Assembly (NCBI RefSeq): GCF_932294415.1
Contig: NC_065539.1
Location: forward strand, 33,916,001-33,980,000
Source: Quercus robur
Lineage: Eukaryota > Streptophyta > Magnoliopsida > Fagales > Fagaceae
DNA length: 64,000 nt
Reading direction: 5' to 3'
The number at the start of each line of letters is the position of its first letter. Position 1 is the first letter of the stretch. Made by a program: the position numbers and the translations under genes. The notes beneath the pieces were generated by a model, which saw nothing but the letters and a program-made list of their open reading frames with translations, did no database searches and was not told the DNA's origin. Positions 35,513 through 47,471 of this stretch are shown here, in pieces.

Positions 35513-35740
35513 CTAACACACTGGTGCCATGTTAGATATGCTCATGAGGGAGCGGGTGGTACTGATAATGGGTGTCCTCGGCTCAGTCATGCCGAAAGTG
35601 TGACGTGACGAGTCCTTGCTTCGGATTTTGGCTGAAAGGAAGGTGAGGCAAATCTTGAGTCTCCGCCATCCTTGCCCTGACCGAGCCATTTCGAGCTTTA
35701 TTAGAACATGGTATTTTTGGGAGGGGAATGGTTTCTTCAT
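35513..35740 (-). CDS. TL3 antisense ORF 1, 75 aa, unknown function
   Basis: This is the counterpart of the TL2 ORF at 23410. It has MKK, SQK, the invariant block LEMARSGQGWRRLKICL (about residues 16-32), AKIRSKDSS and MTE. A TATA box (tatataaa, minus strand, 35889-35882) lies 142 bp upstream. The stem-loop GGCTT-GTTT-AAGCC lies near 35135-35122, followed by AATAAA at 35090-35085. It runs antisense to TL3. The function is unknown, no catalytic motif is visible, and it ends before the Leu-rich tail of the TL2 version. Confidence 0.5.
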   Translation of the reverse strand: MKKPFPSQKYHVLIKLEMARSGQGWRRLKICLTFLSAKIRSKDSSRHTFGMTEPRTPIISTTRSLMSISNMAPVC

Positions 35741-36226
35741 TGCTTATGACTGTGGTGAACGTATTACAGGTTGAGGTATAATCAGAAGGTAAAAGTAAAC
35801 TCTGGGAGGAATCTAAGGATTTCAGATTTCTGAGGGATTAAAGGGATTCATATATGGGAGAAACAACTCTCGTCTTTCCTCTTTATATAAGGGATGAAGA
35901 GGAGGGTACTAAATGTGTTCAGATCTCCAAGTGAACCTGCAAACAAGAATGTGCCCGTTCCGCTCCCCCACACCATCAGTAACCATTGAATCTGAGAGGT
36001 CTCGTGAAGGGAAACCATTAAAGACATGCTTCGGATAACCAAACGGCATGAACGTATCGTGAATAAATCAAGAAGGACATCTCGTAGACCGGTGCATTTC
36101 CTGGGCAAGTGGAGAATTGCCAACGTCAGTGAAAGGTTGAATTAAATGAGCCGTAATAAAGGCTCGGTATTATCAAAACCCCCCTCTCCAACCAGGAGGT
36201 CGGACAGCATGGTTTTGAGGGGCTAT

Positions 36227-36869
36227 TGTGGGGCCCAATAATTTATGGGCCAGACCCACTTATTCATGGGGAGTCCTAAGGCCCAAGCCGAAGAAGGCTA
36301 TAGTCCAAACTCAATAATGTAAAGCACAAAATGGCTCGGAGAAGCAGCCGAGGACAGTCCAGTCCTCGGCTGACCTAAAGCTCCACCGAGAAGAGGGGCA
36401 AAAACGGTATAGGGACAAACTTGAAAGAAAATCTAAAATATCTAGGAAAGGCTGCCCTTACTACCCTCCCCATACACGGCTCTGCACCTAACAGAGCCGT
36501 ATTCTTCAGCTTTATCAACCACTCCCAACGACTTTGGTCTTGGACTGACGGGACAAGTATCAGTCTTGGAAAGGTCGACCCTACACGTGGACGAAAGAAA
36601 GCGAACGCAGGCTAGTATAAAAGAAAAAGTAAGTAATCTGGATAAGGGGGCTGGAAAAAATGGCCAAAAAGAAAGGGCCTCCCAGTCCACCTCCAGGAGA
36701 AAGACTCCAGGGGTGAAGACACCTTAAACACATATGAACACCACAAAAACCCACCGCTGGGTAACCAAGGCCTAGCCTTTCAAACCCACTCTCTACAAAT
36801 GATATTGTCTGGGCCTTTTTACGTGCGAACCCAACACTGTTGTGGTTCGTTGCGTATTGCGTCCCTACA
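36227..36869 (+). repeat. TL3 3' LTR
   Basis: This LTR has the same length as the 5' LTR. It is preceded by the polypurine tract and followed by the acttc duplication. Confidence 0.9.
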
Positions 36870-37806
36870 ACTTCTATAAAAAAAAACACTAAAATGTGTG
36901 ATCAAACCTAGAATTTCAACCTATTTATAAAACTTGTTGATAAAAATCATATTATATATAATAAAAAGGCAACAAATACACAAAATCTATTCAATTTGAT
37001 AAAAGAAAAAAAAAATTACCTGCAAGGTTGTAGGTAGGGCAAAGAGGAGAAAGGAAAATTATAGAAAATAATTGTAAAATACGTAGTAGAAATAATGAAA
37101 CACCAAAAAATTGTGTATATATAGTGGGAATTTTAGGTTGTGAAGAAGATGATATGAACAAAAAAAAGTAATTTAGGTGAAACTCAAATACTTTTTTTTT
37201 TTTAATTTTATAATATGATATGATATAGACATATAGATTTTTTTTTTTTTTAAACCTTTACTAACCAAATTTTTTTTTTTTTTTTTTATATTCATTCCGC
37301 CGTCAATACCTTCACTCCACAGAATAGGTTAATTGATTTTCTTTTATTTTTTATTTCGTTTTGTTCATTGTTTTGTCTCTTTCTGATTTCAATTTTTAAT
37401 TACTTAACAGTGCACAACTTTTCTATTTGCTTTTTCTTCTATTCTCATGTTATTATATTATTTTTAGTTTAACAAATCCCTAGCTAGATCTAATTTTTTT
37501 TCCTTTTACGTTTTGTAAAGAAACGTTTTTTGCATTTTTTTTATCTCTCTTTTTTATTTAAATTCTATCCTTAGGTAATTCTATTCTATTGATTTTAGGG
37601 TTTATTGACAACATTTAGATAGACACAAATGATATTGATTTGTCATATTTATCCAAAAAATATGTATATATCTATTCTTAAAATCTAAAAATTTATTAAA
37701 ATTCCCGCAATTTGGTGAAGCCACGTGGAAAATTTCTACAATAATTGGTGAAGTCACGTGACGCAACAATGGTATCTAAGCCCCACTTTTATTATATATA
37801 ATATGA

Positions 37807-38500
37807 TATAATATAATATGATATGATTCCTCGCTGTGCATATATCCTCCCAATGAAAGTGCTTTTTTCATCTTCTTCTTTTTTCTTTTTTAATTCATGG
37901 GAATGGCTATACTTCTAGGTACACAACTACACATTTTAATATTTTATGCTTTGGATTTTTTTCTTTCTATCTTATTATTTTAGGTTTTGTTGATAATATT
38001 TAGATAGTCACAATTGTAGGTTGTAGTTGTATGGCACCAACCAACTAAATTTACTTTTCAAAGAAGAAAACCAACTAAATTTAATCTCTTTTTAAAATTT
38101 TACATTTTGTTGAATGTAGGTAGCAAAAACACTTTTTTTTTTAATGTATGTTGTATGTTTGTTAAAATTGCTTTTTTATAATACATTGTAGATACAAATA
38201 AGGATTAGATGGAGAATTTGGATTATAATACATTACACTTTAAAAATAAGAATTAAATTGATTAGATGAAGAATTTAGATTGTAATCAAAATTAATATTT
38301 TTATTAACTTAGAAATTATAGCAGATAGATTAGATGAAAATTTTGGATTGTAATCAAATTAAGTGTTTTATCAATTTAGAAATTATAGGAGAAAAAAATT
38401 ATATACATATTTTTAAAATTTAAAGAAATTTATTCTATTTGGTGAAGTCACTTGGCGCAACCACGGTTTCTAAGCCCTACTTTATTATATAGTATATGAT
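37807..38500. repeat. Diverged copy of the H2 tandem unit
   Basis: The sequence from 'tgcatatatcctcccaatg' (about 37845) through 'ttgttgataatatttagat' to a Helitron-like 5' end near 38490 matches units 1 and 2 of H2 (11661-12230 and 12766-13330). There is no gene. Confidence 0.6.
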
Positions 38501-38606
38501 ATGATTTAGCAAATAAGCTACCTTCTCCGAATGCATAATTTTTAGCAATTCGCCCAAATTCAAAAGATGAAATCAATCTTATTCTTATACAAACGTTTTC
38601 GTTTAC

Positions 38607-38649
<43 letters not shown>

Positions 38650-40680
38650 AAGGATTCAAGATATGAACAAGTCTAACGTTGGCACACAACGTTCACGGAA
38701 AAAGCAAAATATATATATATTTATTTTCAAAATTCACAAAAATTACAAGAGGAAATAAACTCTATCTTCAGATTGTTGGAATTATTGTACAATTTTTTTT
38801 TTTTTTTTTGGTGATCATGTAAACAAAAAGACAAACATCTTGTATAATCAAGAACACAAATAGATGCTGTAAATATAATCAACAAACATGATCTAAACAC
38901 AATGCCTAATACAACAAATAAAAATTTGTAGAATAAATAAAATTAGTCACTTTCAGCGCAAGCACCCTAGACGGGTCCCCACCTTTTCTTGTGGAGAGTA
39001 TGCATTAGCCGAGTGGATTGAGGCGAAGGGAATGTTGGTAAGGTCATATTTTCATGTAATTGGCATATCCTATGAGTCTATGACAAAACACACTTTACTT
39101 ATATTTAGGTAGATCTAAGTGGATTCAAGAATATCATGAAGTACTTTAAAGAAGTATATCAAGCAGTAGTATTGAAGACATGAAGAGTGCACAAAGAAAC
39201 AAGTTGTGAAAAGTTGAAAATTGGGATCTCAACACCTATCTTGATAGCTCTATTTGTTGAGAATAATGAAACTTGACACCTCTCAATACCTCTCAATCTT
39301 TTGAGTTTCGTAGATTCTAAATTCTTATATATGATTTTCAGCCCATGATGACAAGATTTTTCTAGGGTTTCATTCTCTAACTTACTATATGATATAAAAG
39401 CTTTATTTTACTATCGTCATTATACACAGAGACATTCACAAAGAATCTACATGCATTTTGTAAAGCTATTACATTCTTATGCGTCTTAGGATTTTGTAAT
39501 TAAATTGCCTTCAATCCTAAGAGTGTTTAGTAAAGAACTTTGCATCCATTAATGAACTACAGGTTGCTGGGAGTTAGTTATAGATTGGAAATTTGTGCAT
39601 TGAAGAAGTCTCTAGAAGATCAATTCTAGTTGGAGATTAGCATAATAGTTTAACTGTAGATTGGTATTTTGGGATAGGCAAGACAGTGGTAAGATTTTTT
39701 ATCCTTATAACTGCTTGTTCTTGATTAATGGATTCTTAGGAGTGGTAAAGATTCCTTATACCTTGTAAAAGTTTTCCCCATTAGTCAACAAATTACTGTT
39801 TCAAATTTAATTTCCGCTGCATCTAGATTAGATTTGTGGTTTGTTTGTGCCTTCACGTTATGTGCATAAAATCTAAATAATTATCAACTTGAGTAATTAA
39901 ATCAATTAATTGAGATCAATCTATAACCTAATAAATGTAAATAGAGTCATCACCTAAATTAGGTCTTGAAACCATAAATATGAGCGCTCCTTGTGGAGAG
40001 CTTGATCTTACTAGAGCATGTGTTCAGAGTTTAAGTATAGGGATGAGAAAGTGTTAGGCATTCAACCCCACTCGATCCATAGATCAGCCTCCAATCATTG
40101 TGTTCCACATCTTAAGTCTATCAAAAAGTCCTCTAATTGATTATTCTATACACATACACTCTAAGTCAACCCTAATATACATCTAGCATCCACCCTAACA
40201 TTCATCTAATCAGGGTATATCACATACATCTTATTGCATCATATGGCTTCTCATATTCATCATCCATCTCATCACATCATCATCATATGCATGTCAACAT
40301 GGTATATGTCCTTACTTGTGAGATGGAGGAACTTCACACGGAGGTGTGGTTTCTTCACTCTCCATGTGTAGCCTTGCCTTTTTTTTTTATATCTTTTTTT
40401 CTCTTATTTAAATAGAATACTTTATAACTAGTTAGGCCATTTTGATAATCTTTAGTTTACCCGGAATAATAACTTTATGTTGATACTATCTAAATGTTTG
40501 ATTCATAGAAACAACAATTCTCAAGAATCTCAACAAATTTTGCCAATAGGTGAAGTGTGATTTTTAAAATTGTTTACCCAAATAGACACAAAGTGAGTAA
40601 TTACTAAAGTTACTGAATTAATAAAGTTAGAGCATTAACGTATGTACTAAAATAGCTAAAATGTTACATTTACATCAGTA
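38501..40680. other. Unclassified intergenic DNA with poly(A) run
   Basis: A pure A run of about 40 bases lies at 38610-38648. The stretch 39000-39850 has the composition of an old LTR but I cannot define ends. The stretch 39960-40340 is a non-coding interspersed repeat with no recognisable terminus. No gene or RNA is seen. Confidence 0.4.
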
Positions 40681-40837
40681 TCTATGTGCAAAATATATAA
40701 TTTATTACTTCTCTTTTGTTTCTTAATACAATTATGTCCAGTAAATCCTTATTTTAATTACTATGGCTTTGATTTCAATTGAGTCCTAAAATGTCAAGTG
40801 TGCAAAGTCATGCAAACATAGTACATGCACAGGTGGT

Positions 40838-43593
40838 TCACAATTTTGCATACTTCCTGATCCTTGCACTGGTATCTTTTTCGTGCTCCGGCATTGGCAA
40901 GTTACAAAGAAGAGTAACCCTAGATGATGAATTGATGATACCAAGGATTTGCTTTGAGTTTGAAGGATCAATCTTCCAGACTTGCACCTCCCACACCTAC
41001 TCAAAATTGACATTATTTGAAAAATAAGTCTTAAAATTAGAATATAAATCCTATATACCGCTTTTTGTGTTCTACTTTGTGTTCCACTAATTACAATTTG
41101 TCATGTGTATTTATTTTTTTTCCATTTTAAATTTTGACTATTTTATAAGAAAAATTAAACAAATACATGGCAAGTTGTGACTAGTGGAACATAAGAAATG
41201 GTACAAAAGATTTGTATTGGTCTTATATATGTTAATATATTAACATATATACTCCAAGAATTTAATTAATATCGTTAAAAATAAAAACGTATAAAGAGGG
41301 AGAATAAAAACTGAAGATGTTGCATAGTTTTTCTAGAAAAGCTTGTAGTAGTTTGGTTTTATGTCATAGGAAACCCAGTTTTTCAATATGAGCTGGCTAA
41401 TGGATATATGGAATTGCTATTAATAAAATAGAATTAATAGCAGGAAAGGAGGGAGGATGCATATGGATAAATGAAAATTACAGTAACTAGGGTCTTAGAA
41501 TGCAACTTACGGTAAAGAAGATTCTAATTCGAATGGGCCGATATATATTGGAAATTATCCAGAATTAAAAATAAAAGAACCAAATCAGTTAGGTAAAATA
41601 TCTAAAGTACTGTATTTTTTATATTTCATAATTAAATTTAACAATGTAGTTGCATTAACAATTAAATCAGAATATTGAAATAATTATCCTAACCTTGTTT
41701 TGCACTTGTTAATGAATCCATGTATTCGAATTCAATTGGTAATCAACATCTAAGAAACTACAGCGAAGTTTCACCATTAAAATATGTACCAATTAGTTGA
41801 GGGACACCAGAATTTTCATAAATGGATGTGATCAATTGTTAAAAACGTATAATAAAAGTGGTGTAATGATCAAACCGTCTCAAAGTAATATTGTTTCAAA
41901 CACAACTTGCGACCTTAACCACCTATTCTTTAAAAATTACAGTGAAAATAATTGTCCCTAAATGTTGATTTGCATGTATACACATCAATCTGAAAAGTCA
42001 AAACTGTTGGGAGTTGCACGGCACCTTGAAGTCTAGCCCGTATAGGACTTGTATTTGAGCATTGAAGGAATCCTATTTCATATAGAAATAGGTGTACCAA
42101 TTGCACAAGAAATCAAAGACTTCTATTTCTAATTGAATTAGGAGTGTCAGGCGGCAAAGCTTTTATCTAAATCTTGTCCATGTGGTTTCACGTAGATAGA
42201 GAAAAAGAGAGATTCGGAGATACTAAAGACTGAAGCACGGTTTTGAAGCACTAAGGGAAAAAAGAAAAGGTAATTTTTCCTTTGCTCAAAACGCACAAGG
42301 AAGATAAATTGGAGATTTTTCTAGGACGATTATTTGGGTGCTACAACCACAGAGAGTTGAAGTATTCAGAGTGGAAGATCTTACTACCGGATTTTGTGGT
42401 GAGGTTGTATTTGTTCCTAGAAATATTATTGTATTTTCCCAATTTATTGTGAACTCAGGTTTTAGGTATAACTTGGGTGTTGTAATCTCTATTTTATTAT
42501 AATGGATTGATCAAATTTGTCTCACGATTTTTCCCTCTACACTGGAGGGTTTTTCACGTAATTTTTTGGTATTCTTGTTGGTTGATTTTTTTATCACTTC
42601 CGTAGATTTCTATTTTCTCTGTTACTTGGGTTGTATTTAATTTAATTCACACATAGACGTGGATTTATCCCAACAAAAGCTTACAAAATATTTGTGGAGG
42701 GAAAGAATTATTATCATTATTTTTCTTTTATATTAGGATGTAGTGTCCAGCTTTTGGCTCTACTATTTCACAGCCTCATGCCTCAGTAAGATAGGCCAAA
42801 AATCCCATGGAGCGATAGAGTGATGATGGAAGGGAAATAATTCGATAATAACGTTTGGGTTAAGATGAAAAATGAAAATTATTTCACTATTTAGCTTACT
42901 TTTGCTATTATTCATGGGCTCCACTGCACTTTTTGGCATTATTCATGTGCTCTACTATATTATTTCAACTAAAATTTACCTTTATCTACAGTACTTTCAA
43001 CAATAATTTTTTAGTTTCAACAAAATAAACGGTATCCAAACAAATAAGTACCAAATTAAAGCATAAATTATGTAGGGACTGAGTGTAATCTAAAATGAGC
43101 CCACCTGAATGGTTTTGCCAACACTAAGAGTGGTAGCCTCTGCAAACACAGGGTCACCAAGCTGAGCAGGCTTCAGATGGCTGATGCTAAGATGAACACC
43201 AGCTATTCTCTGATAACCCGAAGCCATGTGGGTTCCTAATTAAGCTTGCCATAGACTCAGATATCAGTGCTGATACACCTCCATGTAGCATCTTGAATGG
43301 CTGTACTTGTTTCCATTTCATCAATCATGTTAATTATAATTACAAAAAACAAAAAAAAAAAAAAACAAGTTAACATAAGAATTATTAATTTTTGTCTTTC
43401 ATAAGCGAATTAATGAATTAGAGAGGAATAGTGATAGTGATAACCTGACAACAAATCTAAGTAAGATGAAGGCGGCCGGTAACTTTTTGTGGCTAGACAT
43501 GTTCAAAATGGAACCCCATAGCATGAAGCAGAGAATCGATAGCCACAGTCAAGGACGATGATGATTTATTGCTGCTGTTTTCTTTTCCTCCAT
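40838..43593 (-). pseudogene. DHNAT1: DHNAT copy B, pseudogene
   Basis: The exons align with copies A and C: exon 1 43593-43445, exon 2 43300-43105, exon 3 40996-40838. Exon 1 is 149 nt, not a multiple of three: a 1-nt loss near codon 10 leads quickly to TGA, and in the original frame a GAG codon near the end of the exon has become TAG. Exon 2 is 196 nt, with a net gain of 4 nt next to the 'GSLG/ASLGA' helix, shifting the frame. Exon 3 is still open and ends KYAKL. Splice sites are intact (GT-AG). Intron 2 carries a solo LTR (42006-42675). The gene cannot make the full enzyme, though transcripts are possible. Confidence 0.9.
42006..42675. mobile_element. Copia-like solo LTR in intron 2 of DHNAT copy B
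   Basis: The insert starts TGTTGGGA and ends TCCCAACA, perfect 8-bp inverted ends. The flanks aaaac (42001-42005) and aaagc (42676-42680) are a 5-bp duplication with one change. Copies A and C lack the 670-bp insert (A reads 'gtcaaaacgtacaaaat' at 2280). The 'acactggagggtttttcacg' stretch near 42540 is reminiscent of Copia LTRs; that assignment is inference. No internal domain is present. Confidence 0.82.
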
Positions 43594-45409
43594 GTCTGTA
43601 TTGGTAATTATTTTCTCTGTCGTTAAGGTAACTAACTTGTAAACTCGTGCATATGCATGGATACACTTAAAGATATACAATAAGATGCACAATATAATTC
43701 CTATATATATATATATATATATAATTTAAATACTATTGATAGTCATTTTTATATTTTGTTAACTCTTTAAAAAAATTTGTAAGGATATTATTAGGTTTTT
43801 TTTTTTTTTAATTATTGTGAAACACTTTTTTTTTACGATCAATTTATTTTAAACTCTTTGGATTTTATACTTAATAACTCACTTGGATGAATATTTATAA
43901 TGTGACCCCACATTTGGTTATAAAATTAAGAAATAAAAGTCTTTAAGAATAAATAATTTAGGACACATGACGCAAAATTGAAACTCTTATTTGGAATTCT
44001 AATTTGAATTTCTTTCAGTTTCACCTATTATAAATATATATATAGATTATCAAATCTTTTTTATCTTATCACGCCGAAAGAAATTTGACTTCTCCTTTTT
44101 CTTCTTCTCCTCGTTTTGGTATGTTGACCTGTGATATGATGACTTTTTATTACTAAATGGAGGTGTCAAATTCTCAGCGGTGGATGATAAACCAAACCAG
44201 CCAATAAAAACATACTGGTTTTCAGGAGGAAACGTCCAATTAAACACTTCGAAATAATTTGCATATGTGTCAAGGAATAATTGAGTTACTTTTTACCTTG
44301 CAACAATGAAGGATCAATATAGAAGTTATGTTATCCAATAATAAGTTAACACATGGATATAAGTTGTGGCAAAGTGTATAGTAACGTATGTGTGATAGTA
44401 TAAGAATTGGTTTTTCAACTTCTTTACACTGTTCGGTTTGAGGAAATCCATATTACCTCCTATATTCAAATTCCTGGGAATATGATGCCTCAAAATCTAG
44501 GTGTCTCAAAATGTAATTATACCTATATTTGATTTAATTAAAAATCTAATAAGATTCTTGAGAATATGAGATTTTTTATTTTTGGTTTATTCTTAAGAAT
44601 CTTATAGAAAATATTTTTTTTTTCAAAATATCCTTGGATCTGTGAACACAATACTAGTTTTTTTTTTTTTGGTTAAATCTTCCTCCAAATTAAAAAAATA
44701 ATAATAAGAAACAAAATATAAATTATAAATCATTCCCATACAAAGAGATTTGGTAATTTTGTTACTTATAACCTTGCTAGTACTAGACATGTTAAGAGTT
44801 AATTGGTGTAAATGGAAGATATTCCTTCACGTTTCAATGTTGTAATCTTAAAATTTTAACAAAACTAGTTTTTTAAAATAAATAAGCTAAATTTTATATT
44901 TGTCGTATATTTAGCAATTAAAGATGCAGAAGGCACTGGCGGTGGAAGACTCCAGCTCTTTTGTATTTTTAACGTGGACTTCATCAGGTCATAACAATCA
45001 TTACTAATCTGTAATCCCCTCTGCAACCACTTTGTAACCTTCTATGATATTTATATGGTATTAAAAATAAAAAATAAAAAAGAGAGAGAGAAGAACAGCA
45101 GCAGAAAACAAATTACAAAGGCACTAAAAAACTGCATCATACTCAAAAAAAAAAATTAACAAAAAAAATGTATAGAGGGCAAGATAATTAAAGCAAAAGG
45201 CATGGTATGGGCTAAAGGCTAATCTCTTTCATTGCGTCAAAAATAATGTCACTAAAAGAAAGGAGATGGTCATAATATATATATAGATAGAGAGAGAGAG
45301 AGAGAGAAGCAAGGAATCTTTTGCTTCATTGAGAGCATTGTTAGTTGAAACTAACATCATGTAGATTACATTTGAAATTTTGCAGACAACTACTTCTACT
45401 TTATTTTGA
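43594..45409. other. Upstream part of the copy B block and spacer
   Basis: 43594-44900 is homologous to sequences upstream of copies A and C, including the 'cacatggatataagttgtgg' segment near 44350. 44900-45409 is AT-rich with a (GA)n/(TA)n stretch near 45277-45306. There is no gene. Confidence 0.55.
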
Positions 45410-45690
45410 ATCTATGCAAAAAGGAACAAAGGCTTTTTGAAGTTTGTTGCATATGCTAGCCCTTGAGTGCAAAGTTGTGGTTACTAAGGAGAAACATGAA
45501 AATGCCAAATCAGAACAGCGAACAAGTGAAGCACCATCAGCATCTCTGTGCAGAATAATTTATTACTTCTCTTTTGTTTCATAATACAATTATGTCCAGG
45601 AAATCCTTATTTACTACGGCTTTGATTTCAATTGATTGTTATAATAAATAGGATGCAAAATCATGTAAACATAGTACATGTACAGGTGGT

Positions 45691-47471
45691 TCACAATTTT
45701 GCATGCTTCCCGACCGTTGCAGCGGTATCCTTTAAGTGCTCCGGCATTGGCACGTTAGCAAGAAGAGTTACCCTAGATGATGATACCAAGGATTTGCTTT
45801 GTGAGTTTGAAGGATCAATCTTCCAGACTTGCACCTCCCACACCTGCTCAAAATTGACACCATTTGAAAAATAAGTCTTATTAGTGTTAACATATATACT
45901 CCAAGAATTTAATTAATATCATTAATAGCAAAAAACTGGAGAAGGAAAACAGAAGATATCGCATGGTTTTTCCAGAAAAGATTGTGGTGGTTTGTTTTTA
46001 TGTCACCCTTAAAATATGTATCAATTAAACACGAGAATTTTATAACTTCTGTTGTAATTGACTCATAGTAAAAGTGGTATTAATGGTTAAAGTTATCTCA
46101 AAGTAATATTATTCTAAACACAACTTGTAACATTAATCAACTATGCTTTGAAAATAACAGTAAAAAAATTGTCCTAAATGTTGATTTGCATGTATACATC
46201 AATAAAAGAATTAATTTATTTCTTTATTTTTGAATATTAGGAAGCTTGTCCCATCTTTTGGCCTGACCATTTCATTCACTGCCTACAAGATAAGCCAAAA
46301 ATCCAATGAAGCGATGGTGTGATGATCTATGAAGTACGGGTGCGTTTCTAGATTCGGGTGCGAGTGTAGGTGTGGGACTCGGCAATTTTTGAAAAAATAG
46401 GGTGCAGGTGCGGCAGGGTGCGGCGATTAAAAATATTTTTATTTATATTTTCTATATATTTTTACTATTAAAATATTCTTAAAAAACACATTACTATGTC
46501 TTGATTCACAAAACAAAGAAAGAAGAAGGCAAGAAACACAAAACACAAAAGAAGTAACAAATATTCATAATAAAATTGAAAAATGACAGATTTAGGATGT
46601 TTGGACCTCATTCAAAGCCGATTTTGGTTGTTCTGGCATGATTCAAGGCCGATTTTGGCCTATTTCGATCACCAGCCAATACGACCCAATACGACTTGAT
46701 TCTATCCAAAACTTCCCGGTTCGGCGCAAATCAGTGAGAATGGAAGCCAAGTCAGCGCGAATCGAGCAAAGTCAACGTGAATCCGTTAAAAAAAAAAAAA
46801 AAAAAAAAAAAAAGCTCAAACGCGGCATCGACACATGGGCAACTGCGTCGGACTCCAATGCGGCACCCTCCCAGCCGTGTTTGTGCTTCATAGGTGATGA
46901 TTGAAGGGAAGTCATTCAAATATTCAATACCCCAAATGACAAATTAAAGCATATATCATGTAGGGAATAGTGTAATCGAAAATTAGCCCACCTGGATGGT
47001 TTTACCAACACTAAGAGGGGTAGCCTCTCCAAACACTTGATCACCAAGTTGAGCAGGCTTCAAATGGTTGAGGCTGATATGAACACCAGCTACTCTCTGA
47101 CAACCCGAAGCTACGAGGGCTCCTAAGCTTGCCAGAGACTCAGCTATCAATGCTGATACACCTCCATGCATCATCTTGAAGGACTGTACTTTTTTCCATT
47201 CCATCAATCATGTAAATTATAATTGAAAAAAAAAAAAAAAAAAAAAAACAAATTAATACAAGAATTTTTTTTTTCTTTCATAACTCATAAGCAAATTAAT
47301 GAATTAGAGAGGAAGAGTGGAGACCTGACAGCACATCTGATTAAGATAAAGGCGGCCGGTAACTTTTTCTGGCGAGACGTATTCATACTGGAAACCCATC
47401 TTATGAAGTATATTATCAAAAGCAGCTGTATTGTACGATGATGCTGCTGCTGTTGTTTTCTTTTCCTCCAT
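45691..47471 (-). CDS. DHNAT1: 1,4-dihydroxy-2-naphthoyl-CoA thioesterase, copy C (three exons)
   Basis: This is a second intact gene for the same hotdog-fold thioesterase. Exon 1 is 47471-47325 (49 codons), exon 2 47183-46992 (64 codons) and exon 3 45843-45691 (50 codons plus TGA), giving 163 aa. All junctions are GT-AG, phase 0. MHGG is at residues 54-57, [10 protein letters not shown] with likely catalytic Glu64 follows, and the protein ends in KHAKL, again a peroxisomal signal. Compared with copy A the N-terminal 30 residues are the most diverged (for example [11 protein letters not shown] against [11 protein letters not shown]), while exon 2 is well kept. Intron 2 holds a hAT element. 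A possible poly(A) signal lies at 45564-45559. Whether both intact copies are expressed cannot be told from sequence. Confidence 0.88.
46327..46893. mobile_element. Non-autonomous hAT element in intron 2 of DHNAT copy C
   Basis: Terminal inverted repeats start CTATGAAG (46327) and end CTTCATAG (46893), extending with mismatches to about 18 bp. An exact 8-bp duplication, gtgatgat, flanks it (46319-46326 and 46894-46901), the hallmark of hAT elements. Copies A and B have one uninterrupted 'tgatgat' at this place. A poly(A) run lies at about 46784-46813. No transposase is present. Confidence 0.88.

Larger units (their letters stand above)
30672..36869 (+). mobile_element. TL3: non-autonomous Tat-like LTR retrotransposon, 6.2 kb
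   Basis: Two 643-bp LTRs (30672-31314 and 36227-36869) are flanked by acttc (30667-30671 and 36870-36874). The primer binding site is at 31315-31334 (ATTGGCACCGTCTGTGGGAA) and the polypurine tract at 36213-36226. I count six LTR differences, all transitions. The interior has the same order as TL2, inverted with the element: leader, array (31571-32610), antisense module 2, array (34076-34710), antisense module 1. No gag-pol gene is present. Confidence 0.92.
29889..37806 (-). mobile_element. Helitron-related segment H4, interrupted by TL3
   Basis: The hairpin CCGTGC-ATT-ACACGG (partly decayed) at about 29889-29906 and the next 150 bp match H3 (13880-14090). The terminal CTAG is missing, so this end is rearranged. 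The 5' end is inferred near 37806 from 'ttttattatatataatatga'. There is no coding region outside TL3. A (CA)n-(TA)n microsatellite lies at 30263-30300. Confidence 0.5.

Noticed and set aside
35305-35535. Lys/Glu-rich 76-codon frame in TL3
   Set aside because: This is a purine tract; the opposite strand corresponds to the Leu-rich tail of antisense ORF 1. It is not a separate gene.
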